From Treponema sp. (GTDB lineage: Bacteria; Spirochaetota; Spirochaetia; Treponematales; Breznakiellaceae): 5,980 nt of DNA. The notes under the pieces were generated by a model. That model was not told the DNA's origin. It saw only the letters and a list, made by a program, of their open reading frames with translations, and did not search any database. Of the stretch, positions 1-5,980 are shown in pieces. Positions within the stretch are counted from its first letter, which is position 1. Every line of letters begins with the position of its first letter. The DNA is taken from NCBI GenBank assembly GCA_031281925.1, contig JAITES010000255.1:1-5980 (forward strand). Direction: 5' to 3'. A program made the translations under genes and the position numbers.

Positions 1-2283
1 GGGCAGATCATCACCTTTGGAACCCTGGGCGCCAAACAGGTGATCAAGGATGTGGCCCGGGTGCTCAACATAAGCATAAGTGAATCGGAAAGCATCGCAA
101 AACTGATCCCCAAGGAGCCCAAGATCACCCTGAAGAAGGCATTCAACCCGGAAGGCAAGGAAGCGAAAAACCCGGAAGTCCAGGCCGCTGCCCGGCAGCT
201 TCAGGAACTTGAAAACGATCCCCGCTATACGGAACTCTTTAGCCTTGCCCGCAAGCTGGAGGGGCTTAACCGGCATTCCAGCATCCACGCCGCGGGTGTG
301 GTGATTGGAAAAACGGAACTTACCGACTATGTCCCCCTCTACAAGGAAACCGAAAAAAAAGGCGGGGGAATCGCCACCCAGTACACGATGAACTTTCTGG
401 AAGATCGCGGCCTTGTAAAGATGGACTTTCTGGGTCTCAAGACCCTTGACCTTATCAAGCATACCGTGGATCTTGTCCGGGCCAGGGGCGGCGAATATGC
501 CGGTTTCGACATCACAAGCATCAACGAAAACGATGAAAAGACCTTCAGGATGCTGGGAGAAGGGAAAAGCGCCGGTGTTTTCCAGTTTGACCGGGAGGGT
601 ATGCAGAATACCCTCAAGAAGATTAAGCCCACTTCCATAGGGGATCTGACCGCCATCACAAGTCTGTACCGGCCGGGGCCCATGAAGTACATCGATCAGT
701 TTGCCGATTCCAAAAACGGCCGGCAGACCATCGAATACCCTCACCCGAGTCTGGAGTCTCTGCTTAAGGAGACTTACGGGGTTATCACCTATCAGGAACA
801 GGTGATGATGGTGGCCCGGATCATCGCAGGCTACAGTCTGGGACAGGCCGACCTTCTGCGCCGGGCCATGGGAAAGAAGAAGATGGAGGTAATGGTTGCC
901 GAAAAGGTAAAATTCATTGCCGGGGCGCGGGAACAGGGTTACAGTGAAGAAGTCGCGGACAGGATCTTCGAACTCTTAATCCCTTTTGCCGAATACGGTT
1001 TCAACAAGAGCCATGCGGCAGCCTATTCGGTGCTCTCCTACCGTACCGCGTACTGCAAGGCCAACTTCCCCGCGGAATTCATGGCGGCCAACCTCTCCAA
1101 CGAAATAGGAGCCGCGGACAAGGAAAAACTCCCCGAATACATCGAAGAGGCGCGGCGCATGGGCCTTACCATCGATCCTCCGGACGTAAACCGCTCCGAA
1201 AGGCTCTTCGCCGTTTCGGAAGGCAGGATTGTCTACGGGCTCAAGGCTATCAAGGGCATAGGGGACAGGCCCGCTGAGGAGATCATCGCATGCAGGAAGA
1301 CCGAACCCTACCGGGACTTTATAGACTTCCTCAACCGGGTGGATATAAAAACCGTGGGCAAGAAGGTGATTGAACTCCTTATCGAAACAGGCGCCTTCGA
1401 CAGAATGGGAAAGAGCCGGGATATTCTCCTTGTCAATCTGGAAGGGGCTGTGGATTATGTGCAGAGCATCAAGGAGGACAGGAAATCGGGACAGAGCCTC
1501 TTCGGGGAGGCCGGGGAAAAGGAGTATCCTGACTTTATCTACAAAGACGCTCCGGTAAAGAGCAGGGAGGAGTGGCTTGAACGGGAAATGGCCCTCCTGG
1601 GTTACTATGCCTCGGGACACCCCATGGATGAGCAGAAGGATGCCTGGAAGTATTTTTCGGGCCTCAATCTGGCGAATCTCAAGGCCAGTCCGAAAGGTTC
1701 CTACACCATCGTAGGAATTCTCAAGTCCCTGCGGGAGATCAGGGATCGTAACGGAAAGGAAATGGCTTTCGGCGTCCTGCAGGACTACCGGGGAGAGATA
1801 GATCTGGTATTCTTTTCCTCGGTCTGGCAGGATTGCAAGGCCGGGGTGATTCCGGACACGATTATGGCCTTCAAGGGAAGCATAGATCCCGAAAAGGACA
1901 AGAACCCGGAAAAACCGGGCTTCAAGGTATCCAGCGTCGTGGATATTGATAAACTTGCCCGGCAGGCAAAACGAAAGGCCGAGTTGGACGCGCAGGCCGC
2001 CGAAGACCCGGTGAAAGAGCCGCCTGAAGAAGCCGGAGATGCGAAAAGCCTCCATATAAGACTGCGGGACGGAGCGGCGGACAGGGAAGACAGCCTCTAC
2101 CCCCTGCAGGAACTCCTTTCTGATGCGGGCTCTTCCCCGGTCTTCATCCATGTTCCCGTCTCTAACGGGGAGATTGTGATCCGCACGGCAAGCCGGTATG
2201 GAGCCGGAAGCGGAGCCGCGGGAAGACTGAAAGAATGTGCCGCCGTGGAAGAGGCGGAATGGGTTGCGGAGGATAATACATGA
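1..2283 (+). CDS. dnaE: DNA polymerase III subunit alpha, 5' end missing
   Basis: This is the replicative polymerase catalytic subunit, which extends DNA in the holoenzyme with the sliding clamp. The frame is open from base 1 and the first residues (GQIITFGT) are already conserved core, so the gene begins upstream. About 760 residues are present out of roughly 1,150 usual for the family. The missing part should be the PHP domain and the palm segment with the first two catalytic aspartates. Visible in order: VKMDFLGL, whose Asp (424-426) matches the third catalytic aspartate; GVFQFDREGM (574-603); LYRPGP (664-681); TYGVITYQEQ (772-801); LRRAMGKKK (853-882); YGFNKSHAAAY (994-1026); helix-hairpin-helix segments (about 1228-1290 and 1348-1420); a clamp-binding-like GQSLF (1489-1503); SGHP (1612-1623); an OB fold (about 1696-1950); and a C-terminal tau-binding-type domain. 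It ends in an ATGA overlap with the next gene. Identification is very secure. Confidence 0.97.
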   Translation, partial: GQIITFGTLGAKQVIKDVARVLNISISESESIAKLIPKEPKITLKKAFNPEGKEAKNPEVQAAARQLQELENDPRYTELFSLARKLEGLNRHSSIHAAGVVIGKTELTDYVPLYKETEKKGGGIATQYTMNFLEDRGLVKMDFLGLKTLDLIKHTVDLVRARGGEYAGFDITSINENDEKTFRMLGEGKSAGVFQFDREGMQNTLKKIKPTSIGDLTAITSLYRPGPMKYIDQFADSKNGRQTIEYPHPSLESLLKETYGVITYQEQVMMVARIIAGYSLGQADLLRRAMGKKKMEVMVAEKVKFIAGAREQGYSEEVADRIFELLIPFAEYGFNKSHAAAYSVLSYRTAYCKANFPAEFMAANLSNEIGAADKEKLPEYIEEARRMGLTIDPPDVNRSERLFAVSEGRIVYGLKAIKGIGDRPAEEIIACRKTEPYRDFIDFLNRVDIKTVGKKVIELLIETGAFDRMGKSRDILLVNLEGAVDYVQSIKEDRKSGQSLFGEAGEKEYPDFIYKDAPVKSREEWLEREMALLGYYASGHPMDEQKDAWKYFSGLNLANLKASPKGSYTIVGILKSLREIRDRNGKEMAFGVLQDYRGEIDLVFFSSVWQDCKAGVIPDTIMAFKGSIDPEKDKNPEKPGFKVSSVVDIDKLARQAKRKAELDAQAAEDPVKEPPEEAGDAKSLHIRLRDGAADREDSLYPLQELLSDAGSSPVFIHVPVSNGEIVIRTASRYGAGSGAAGRLKECAAVEEAEWVAEDNT
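2268..2273 (+). promoter_or_regulatory. Shine-Dalgarno site for the YggT gene inside dnaE
   Basis: GGAGGA lies 6 bases before the ATG at 2280, within the last codons of dnaE. Its strength and spacing fix the start of the YggT gene. Together with the ATGA overlap, they indicate translational coupling to dnaE. Confidence 0.8.
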
Positions 2284-2870
2284 TACGGGTTATTTTTAAC
2301 ATTCTTGCGGGAGCGGCCGGGCTCTATTCCCTGATCATCTTCGTACGGATCATGATCACCTGGTTTTCAGGCGGCGGCTACGGGAGAACCGGGGAAGTTT
2401 TGGCATCGATCACCGATCCCTATCTCAACTGGTTCCGCCGTTTCCCGATCCTCAGGACGGGTTTTCTCGACCTTTCCCCCATTGCCGGCATGGCTTTTCT
2501 CTCCCTGGCCCAGAACGTCTTCTCCGCCATTGCCGTTTACGGCAGGCTGAGCCTGGGAATAATACTTGCCATCGCCCTTTCCTCCCTCTGGTCGGCCCTT
2601 TCGTTTCTCCTGGGCTTCTTTACGGTGATCCTGGCGCTGAGGCTTGTCGCATTCCTGGCAAATCTCAATATCCGCCACCCCTTCTGGCAGGTGATCGACG
2701 GCATCTCCCAGCCGATCCTCTACAAAATCGCAGGAATTTTTTCGCCGGGCAGGATAGGCTCCTACCTGAGAAGGCTTCTCGTTTCCATCGCCTTCTTTCT
2801 GGCAATCTTAATCGGAGGCGGGATAGTGATCCGCATTGTTTTCAGGCTCCTCGTCCGTCTTCCCTTCTAG
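2280..2870 (+). CDS. YggT family membrane protein with two YggT repeats
   Basis: This is a 196-residue integral membrane protein. Residues 1-66 form a typical YggT unit: a hydrophobic helix (about 4-28), then TWF, ITDPYLNWFRR (44-54) and the DLSPI signature (64-68). Residues 67-127 are strongly hydrophobic and hold two or three further helices. A second YggT unit follows, with HPFWQVIDGISQPILYKI (133-150) and a last helix (about 166-190). Many YggT proteins have about 100 residues and one unit, so this is the duplicated form. The ATG overlaps the dnaE stop (ATGA) and has a good GGAGGA site, which makes the start secure. The biochemical role of YggT is not settled; links to osmotic stress in enterobacteria and to cell-division or envelope genes in other bacteria are known. 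Its place between dnaE and recG probably reflects co-transcription and does not show a role in replication. Confidence 0.9.
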   Translation: MIRVIFNILAGAAGLYSLIIFVRIMITWFSGGGYGRTGEVLASITDPYLNWFRRFPILRTGFLDLSPIAGMAFLSLAQNVFSAIAVYGRLSLGIILAIALSSLWSALSFLLGFFTVILALRLVAFLANLNIRHPFWQVIDGISQPILYKIAGIFSPGRIGSYLRRLLVSIAFFLAILIGGGIVIRIVFRLLVRLPF

Positions 2871-2880
2871 CAGCCCGGCA

Positions 2881-5019
2881 ATGTTCCTCGGTTCCATCTC
2901 CCGGCCCATCGCTTCGATCCGGGGAGTCGGAAGTAAAACTGAGGCGATGCTGAAGAAGGCCGGCATTACAAGTGTTGCCGATCTCCTCCGCTACTATCCC
3001 CGGGACTGGGAAGACAGGAATCACTATGTTCCCCTGGCCCGTTTCGGAACGAATTCCAGGGTCTGTACCACCGTAACGGTTATCGATCAACAGTGGATCG
3101 GCTTCGGCAGGATGCGTATCCTCAAGCTGATCGTCAGGGACGAAACGTCTCAGGCGGCCCTGCTCTGCTTTAACCGGAATTTTCTGGAAAAAAAGTTTGT
3201 TCCCGGCAGCCGCTGGTTCATCAGCGGAAAATTCTATTACAAGTATGGTGAAATCCAGAGCAGCGCATTTGACTACGAAGCCCTGGACGGCAATGAGGGG
3301 AGAAGCAAAAGTTTCGGCAAAATTCTTCCGGTGTATCCCCTCAGCGGGGATCTGACGCAAAAAACGCTCCGCACACTGGTAGAGAAGGCGCTGGAACAGT
3401 TTGCAAACGAAGATGTGGAAGACGAGATCCCCCGCAGCATTACAGAGCGTGAAGGCTTCCTTTCAAAAAAAGATGCGATCCGCGCGATTCACTTCCCCCG
3501 CTCCATGGAAGAAAAAGAAAAAGCCCGCCGCAGCCTGATATACAACGAACTCTTTTACCTTGAAATAATGGTAGGAATGCGGAGCCTGGAGCGGAAAGGC
3601 GCTGCCGTGGATGTACGGCCCTCATCCGGTATGGGCGGAGCCCTTTCGGCCCTGCAGCGGCATCTGATCGAGAGGCTGCCATTTGAACTGACGGGCGGGC
3701 AGAGGGAAGCCATTGCGGAGATCAACGCCGACATGAACGGCCCCTACCCGATGGCCCGGCTTTTACAGGGGGATGTTGGTTCCGGCAAAACCCTTGTCGC
3801 CTTTCTTGCCTGCCTTAAAACCATAGAAGAGGGGGGACAGACGGCGCTCATGGCTCCCACGGAACTGCTGGCCCGGCAGCATGCGGAAAACGCGGCCCGG
3901 CTTCTGGAACCCCTGGGTGTACGGCCCGCCTTCCTCACGGGAAACGTGTCCTCCCAGGGCAGACGGGAACTTCTCAAGCGCCTTGCCGGCGGAGAGGTGG
4001 ATCTGGCAGTGGGTACACACGCGCTTTTTTCCGCGGGTGTGGAGTACAGGGCCTTGAAGCTTGTCGTAGTGGATGAACAGCACCGTTTTGGGGTTACCCA
4101 GCGTTCGCAGATCATGGCAAAGGGATCCATGCCGAACCTCCTCATGATGAGCGCCACCCCGATACCCCGGAGCCTTGCCTTTACCGTGTTTGGCGACCTT
4201 GAAGTCTCCAGCATCCGGGACATGCCCCCCGGCCGGAAACCGGTAAAGACCCACCTGGCAAGCCAGTCCAGTGAAAAACGGGTCTACGATTTTGTCCGCC
4301 GGGAACTGGCCTCAGGCAGACAGGCATACTTTGTCTATCCCCTCATCGGGGATGATGAAAGCCCCGGGGAGAGCGGCCTTAAAAACGCCGTTTCCATGGC
4401 GGAAAGACTTGCCGCAGAGGTTTTCCCCGAATTTTCCACCGCCCTGCTCCATTCCAGGGTTGATGAAGAAGAGAAACGGCGCATCATGGAGAGCTTCCGC
4501 AAGGGGGAAATCAGAATACTCGTTGCCACCAGTGTGGTGGAAGTGGGTGTGGATGTACCCAACGCAAGCTGCATGGTAATTGAACACGCCGAACGCTTCG
4601 GACTTTCCGCCCTGCACCAGCTCCGCGGCAGGGTGGGCCGGGGCCCCGAACAGGCCTACTGTTTCCTCGTGTATTCGGAGCAGGAAAAACACGAAAAAGA
4701 CGACCAGCTGAACTTCCGCGGCTCTCTTACCGAAGAGGGCAAACAGCGGCTCAAGGTGATGCTGGAAAATTCGGACGGCTTTGTTATTGCGGAAGAAGAC
4801 CTGAAACTCCGCGGGCCGGGACAAATCGCCGGAATAGAACAGTCAGGCTACCTCAAACTGGGACTCGCCGATCCCGTGCGGGACATCAGGGAACTTATCA
4901 AAGCCCGTGAAGACGCCTTCGCCATCCTGCAGCAAGACCCCGGCCTCCTCCTCCCCGATCACCGGGTCATTTCCCGCCTCATGGAAGAGGCGTCCCCCTT
5001 TGCGGAAGTGAACCTGTAG
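2881..5019 (+). CDS. recG: ATP-dependent DNA helicase RecG
   Basis: RecG is a double-stranded DNA translocase that reverses stalled replication forks and moves Holliday junctions. The 712 residues compare with 693 in E. coli. Visible: an N-terminal wedge region with IRGVGSK and a DLLRYYPRDWEDR-type segment; an OB fold (roughly residues 60-150); Walker A GDVGSGKT (297-304, Lys at 3787-3789); helicase motif II DEQH followed by RFGV (398-405); motif III SATPIPR (424-430); ATSVVEVGVDVPNAS; motif VI QLRGRVGRG (580-588); and the RecG-specific TRG region DGFVIAEEDLKLRGPG (632-647). ATG 2881 is preferred over the in-frame TTG at 2836, because that would add 15 unconserved residues overlapping yggT. 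The start has no clear Shine-Dalgarno but lies 10 bases after the yggT stop, so reinitiation is likely. Compared with E. coli, there is an extra charged stretch of about 14 residues (about 600-614) before the TRG region. All catalytic motifs are intact. Confidence 0.97.
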   Translation: MFLGSISRPIASIRGVGSKTEAMLKKAGITSVADLLRYYPRDWEDRNHYVPLARFGTNSRVCTTVTVIDQQWIGFGRMRILKLIVRDETSQAALLCFNRNFLEKKFVPGSRWFISGKFYYKYGEIQSSAFDYEALDGNEGRSKSFGKILPVYPLSGDLTQKTLRTLVEKALEQFANEDVEDEIPRSITEREGFLSKKDAIRAIHFPRSMEEKEKARRSLIYNELFYLEIMVGMRSLERKGAAVDVRPSSGMGGALSALQRHLIERLPFELTGGQREAIAEINADMNGPYPMARLLQGDVGSGKTLVAFLACLKTIEEGGQTALMAPTELLARQHAENAARLLEPLGVRPAFLTGNVSSQGRRELLKRLAGGEVDLAVGTHALFSAGVEYRALKLVVVDEQHRFGVTQRSQIMAKGSMPNLLMMSATPIPRSLAFTVFGDLEVSSIRDMPPGRKPVKTHLASQSSEKRVYDFVRRELASGRQAYFVYPLIGDDESPGESGLKNAVSMAERLAAEVFPEFSTALLHSRVDEEEKRRIMESFRKGEIRILVATSVVEVGVDVPNASCMVIEHAERFGLSALHQLRGRVGRGPEQAYCFLVYSEQEKHEKDDQLNFRGSLTEEGKQRLKVMLENSDGFVIAEEDLKLRGPGQIAGIEQSGYLKLGLADPVRDIRELIKAREDAFAILQQDPGLLLPDHRVISRLMEEASPFAEVNL

Positions 5020-5096
5020 CCCAAAGCCACAATACCCTGAAGGCGTTGATCCCATTTAAGCCGTTGTCCATCCGGAAGGCGGGGGCAAATCCGCAA

Positions 5097-5148
5097 CAGC
5101 TTTGCAGGTATTACCGGCTTTACGGGTATTGCCGAAAACCTGCCGCTG
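5097..5148. other. nested inverted repeats between recG and the DRTGG gene
   Basis: Three paired segments nest inside one another: CAGC (5097-5100) with GCTG (5145-5148), GCAGGT (5104-5109) with ACCTGC (5138-5143), and CGGC (5115-5118) with GCCG (5131-5134). A near-direct repeat (GGTATTACCG and GGTATTGCCG) lies inside. It sits just before the predicted promoter and after recG. It has no T-run, so it is not a classical terminator. It could be a weak bidirectional end structure, a protein-binding site, or chance. No known riboswitch consensus was recognised. Confidence 0.35.
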
Positions 5149-5153
5149 TCGCC

Positions 5154-5182
5154 TTGAAAGAGAAGCCGCACTATGCTATGCT
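5154..5182 (+). promoter_or_regulatory. predicted sigma70-type promoter with extended -10
   Basis: TTGAAA (5154-5159, 5 of 6 to the -35 consensus) is followed after exactly 17 bases by TATGCT (5177-5182, 4 of 6). A TG one base upstream of the -10 (5174-5175) gives an extended -10. Transcription would start near 5188-5190, leaving a leader of only about 14 bases before the ATG at 5203. It indicates that the DRTGG gene is transcribed separately from the dnaE-recG group. The prediction comes from sequence alone. Confidence 0.6.
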
Positions 5183-5191
5183 TGAACTATT

Positions 5192-5197
5192 GGGGGA
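5192..5197 (+). promoter_or_regulatory. ribosome binding site of the DRTGG gene
   Basis: GGGGGA lies 5 bases before the ATG at 5203. It is an imperfect Shine-Dalgarno, but it decides between this start and the in-frame ATG at 5173, which would lie inside the promoter and add ten unconserved residues. Confidence 0.55.
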
Positions 5198-5202
5198 CGT
5201 GT

Positions 5203-5559
5203 ATGACCGTAGCCGAAGCAATACAAGTATTGGAAGGGCAGTTTTTTTCCGGAGAGGAAAAGGCAAACATCGAAGTATCTTCCGCCTGCGGATCCGACCT
5301 GATGAGCGATGTCATGGCCTTTGTAAAAGACAGGGTGCTTCTCCTTACCGGTCTTGTAAACCCCCAGGTAATCAGGACTGCGGAATTGCTGGATATTCAC
5401 TGTATCATCTTTGTCCGGGGCAAAAGCCCCAGCCGTGATATGATCGACATGGCGGAAGAATCGGACATCATTCTGGGGGGTACCAAACTCCCCATGTTCC
5501 TTGCCTGCGGCAAACTCTACGAAGCCGGACTCAAAACCGGCGGAACCAGGAAGATATAA
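5203..5559 (+). CDS. stand-alone DRTGG-domain protein
   Basis: This is a soluble protein of 118 residues made of a single DRTGG-type domain, with no signal peptide or membrane segment. The N-terminal part (MTVAEAIQVLEGQFFSGEE) resembles the start of HPr-kinase N-terminal-like folds. It is followed by a CGSDLMSDVMAF block (29-40), the core TGLVNPQVIRTAELLDI (49-65), IIFVRGKSP (68-76), and an end block ACGKLYEAGL (101-110). The family also occurs as a regulatory domain fused to phosphotransacetylase, CBS-domain and HPr-kinase-type proteins. Small stand-alone copies are common in anaerobes, in several cases near hydrogenase or serine-kinase-like genes. The ligand and exact role are unknown, and regulation or small-molecule sensing is inferred. 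Here it has its own promoter and lies after recG with no related partner visible, although the sequence beyond it is cut off. The family call is fairly secure and the function is not. Confidence 0.87.
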   Translation: MTVAEAIQVLEGQFFSGEEKANIEVSSACGSDLMSDVMAFVKDRVLLLTGLVNPQVIRTAELLDIHCIIFVRGKSPSRDMIDMAEESDIILGGTKLPMFLACGKLYEAGLKTGGTRKI

Positions 5560-5630
5560 CCCGGTTCACGTAAGACAGACGCCGGATACTCGCTTTAATT
5601 CTTTCATTTGAAGCTTACTGATTTTTCTAT

Positions 5631-5650
5631 GTAATTACGGTATATTACCG
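5631..5650. promoter_or_regulatory. paired short palindromes, possible operator
   Basis: A perfect 8-base palindrome GTAATTAC (5631-5638) overlaps by one base an inverted repeat CGGTA-TAT-TACCG (5638-5650). The latter contains TATATT (5641-5646), a 5 of 6 match to the -10 consensus, but no good -35 stands at the right distance. This could be an operator/promoter for something to the right. In an AT-rich gap, chance is a fair alternative. Confidence 0.25.
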
Positions 5651-5915
5651 GACAATGGATACTCAAACCGTCTTAAAACCCTTTACCCCCCCCGCATCTG
5701 ATGCTGGTTAGTCACATTCTTTAGAAAATACTGCTGTTCTCTATCGTTTTATAGCATATATACATCTTTCTTCCCGCGGAAAATCCCGAATCGTACGGCA
5801 TCATGCCGCTTCTCCGTCCCGGCGCGCCCTGGCGGGATACACGGAGCATCCGTTATATGGCGCAGAAAGGTGGAGGACGAAGGCGGCCGTTACCTTGGAT
5901 GAACACACGCGGCCC

Positions 5916-5941
5916 TGTCCGCCGTTGGCGGACATGTTTTA
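5916..5941 (+). terminator. perfect 8-bp hairpin followed by a short T-run
   Basis: TGTCCGCC (5916-5923) and GGCGGACA (5927-5934) pair perfectly around a GTT loop and are followed by TGTTTTA. The GC-rich stem is stable, but the T-tract is short and interrupted and the loop is tight. It is at best a weak rho-independent terminator, and no gene is known to end just before it. It could also be a repeat arm. Confidence 0.3.
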
Positions 5942-5960
5942 TGCCAGAGGGGCTTGGGGA

Positions 5961-5980
5961 AGATCGGACGAGCGTCGTGT
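5961..5980. other. Illumina adapter remnant at the contig end (not genomic)
   Basis: The last 20 bases, agatcggacgagcgtcgtgt, match the reverse complement of the TruSeq universal adapter (AGATCGGAAGAGCGTCGTGT) at 19 of 20 positions; only base 5969 differs (C for A). The match begins exactly where adapter read-through begins and runs to the end of the window. This should be treated as library sequence, with the genomic part of the window ending at or before 5960. It is known artefact sequence with no biological role. Confidence 0.93.

Larger units (their letters stand above)
5560..5960. other. 401 bases without a supported gene; sharp composition change
   Basis: No recognisable protein, RNA gene or insertion sequence end was found here. 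About 5565-5770 is AT-rich (19 of 60 bases G or C over 5601-5660) and stop-rich; it holds small palindromes (5631-5650) and a run of eight C (5686-5693). From about 5775 the sequence becomes GC-rich (85 of 130 over 5801-5930). All three + frames stay open for long stretches there. One is open from 5712 to the end without a usable early start codon, and another is open from ATG 5803 to the end without a Shine-Dalgarno. A palindrome CGGCA-TCA-TGCCG (5796-5808) and a hairpin (5916-5934) lie in it. No clear terminator follows the DRTGG gene. The right part may be the beginning of another gene, a repeat, or an assembly error next to the adapter. Confidence 0.6.

Noticed and set aside
976..2151. A 391-codon open frame on the minus strand opposite dnaE
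   Set aside because: It is antisense to a certain, well-conserved dnaE region, and its translation resembles no family. Codon bias in GC-rich genes often leaves the opposite strand open.
2836..2880. TTG at 2836 as an earlier start for recG
   Set aside because: It would add 15 Ser-rich, unconserved residues and overlap yggT by 35 bases. ATG 2881 gives the usual RecG N-terminus.
3744..4254. Two overlapping minus-strand open frames opposite recG
   Set aside because: They lie across the helicase motifs of recG, overlap each other, and show no family features, so they are shadows of coding bias.
5020..5153. Possible cobalamin-type riboswitch or tRNA in the gap after recG
   Set aside because: A stretch reading aaatccgcaac faintly resembles part of a riboswitch core, but the other conserved boxes are absent. 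No tRNA T-loop or cloverleaf could be formed.
5173..5202. ATG 5173 as the start of the DRTGG protein
   Set aside because: It lies within the predicted extended -10 region, upstream of the likely transcription start, and the ten extra residues do not fit the family. ATG 5203 has a ribosome site.
5046..5438. A 130-codon + strand frame overlapping the DRTGG gene
   Set aside because: It covers the promoter and most of the DRTGG coding region in another frame, its translation looks like nothing known, and the DRTGG frame has clear family motifs.
5524..5541. GCCGG...CCGGC hairpin as a terminator for the DRTGG gene
   Set aside because: It lies inside the coding region, has only five pairs and is not followed by a T-run.
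5866..5901. Strong GGAGG ribosome-site-like sequence (5872-5876) in the GC-rich tail
   Set aside because: No ATG, GTG or TTG stands at a suitable distance. The next ATG is 22 bases away, and its frame has an unnatural Arg/Trp-rich translation.

Overview
This window looks like the end of a bacterial contig. It carries a replication/repair gene cluster, all on the + strand, followed by one short independent gene and a stretch with no supported gene. The proteins are bacterial. The coding regions are moderately GC-rich by eye, and the general look of the proteins (replicative DnaE, a two-domain YggT protein, RecG, a stand-alone DRTGG protein) suggests an anaerobic spirochaete of the treponeme type. 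That placement is an impression and not a demonstrated assignment.

Layout. Positions 1-2283 hold the 3' two thirds of dnaE, the replicative DNA polymerase III alpha subunit; its start lies before the window. An ATGA overlap leads into a membrane protein of the YggT family (2280-2870). Ten bases later comes recG (2881-5019), the branched-DNA helicase. The three genes are packed tightly enough to be one transcript, with clear translational coupling between the first two. A 183-base gap (5020-5202) holds a possible folded element and a good extended -10 sigma70-type promoter. That promoter drives a 118-aa stand-alone DRTGG-domain protein (5203-5559).

Positions 5560-5960 contain no gene I can support. 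The first half is AT-rich (about 32% GC over 5601-5660) with small palindromes and a run of eight C. The second half is GC-rich (about 65% over 5801-5930) with several open frames and short hairpins. The last 20 bases (5961-5980) match a standard Illumina adapter at 19 of 20 positions. They are almost certainly library sequence and not genome, which makes the end of the contig suspect.

How the genes work together. DnaE copies the chromosome, and RecG remodels stalled forks and recombination intermediates, so their linkage is sensible. YggT has no firmly assigned biochemical role. The DRTGG protein has its own promoter and is probably a regulatory or ligand-sensing protein unrelated to the operon before it. 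I found no mobile element, CRISPR array, RNA gene or new defence-like system. The most solid unexpected observation is the adapter sequence. The most biologically interesting ones are a charged insertion in RecG and a shortened clamp-binding motif in DnaE.
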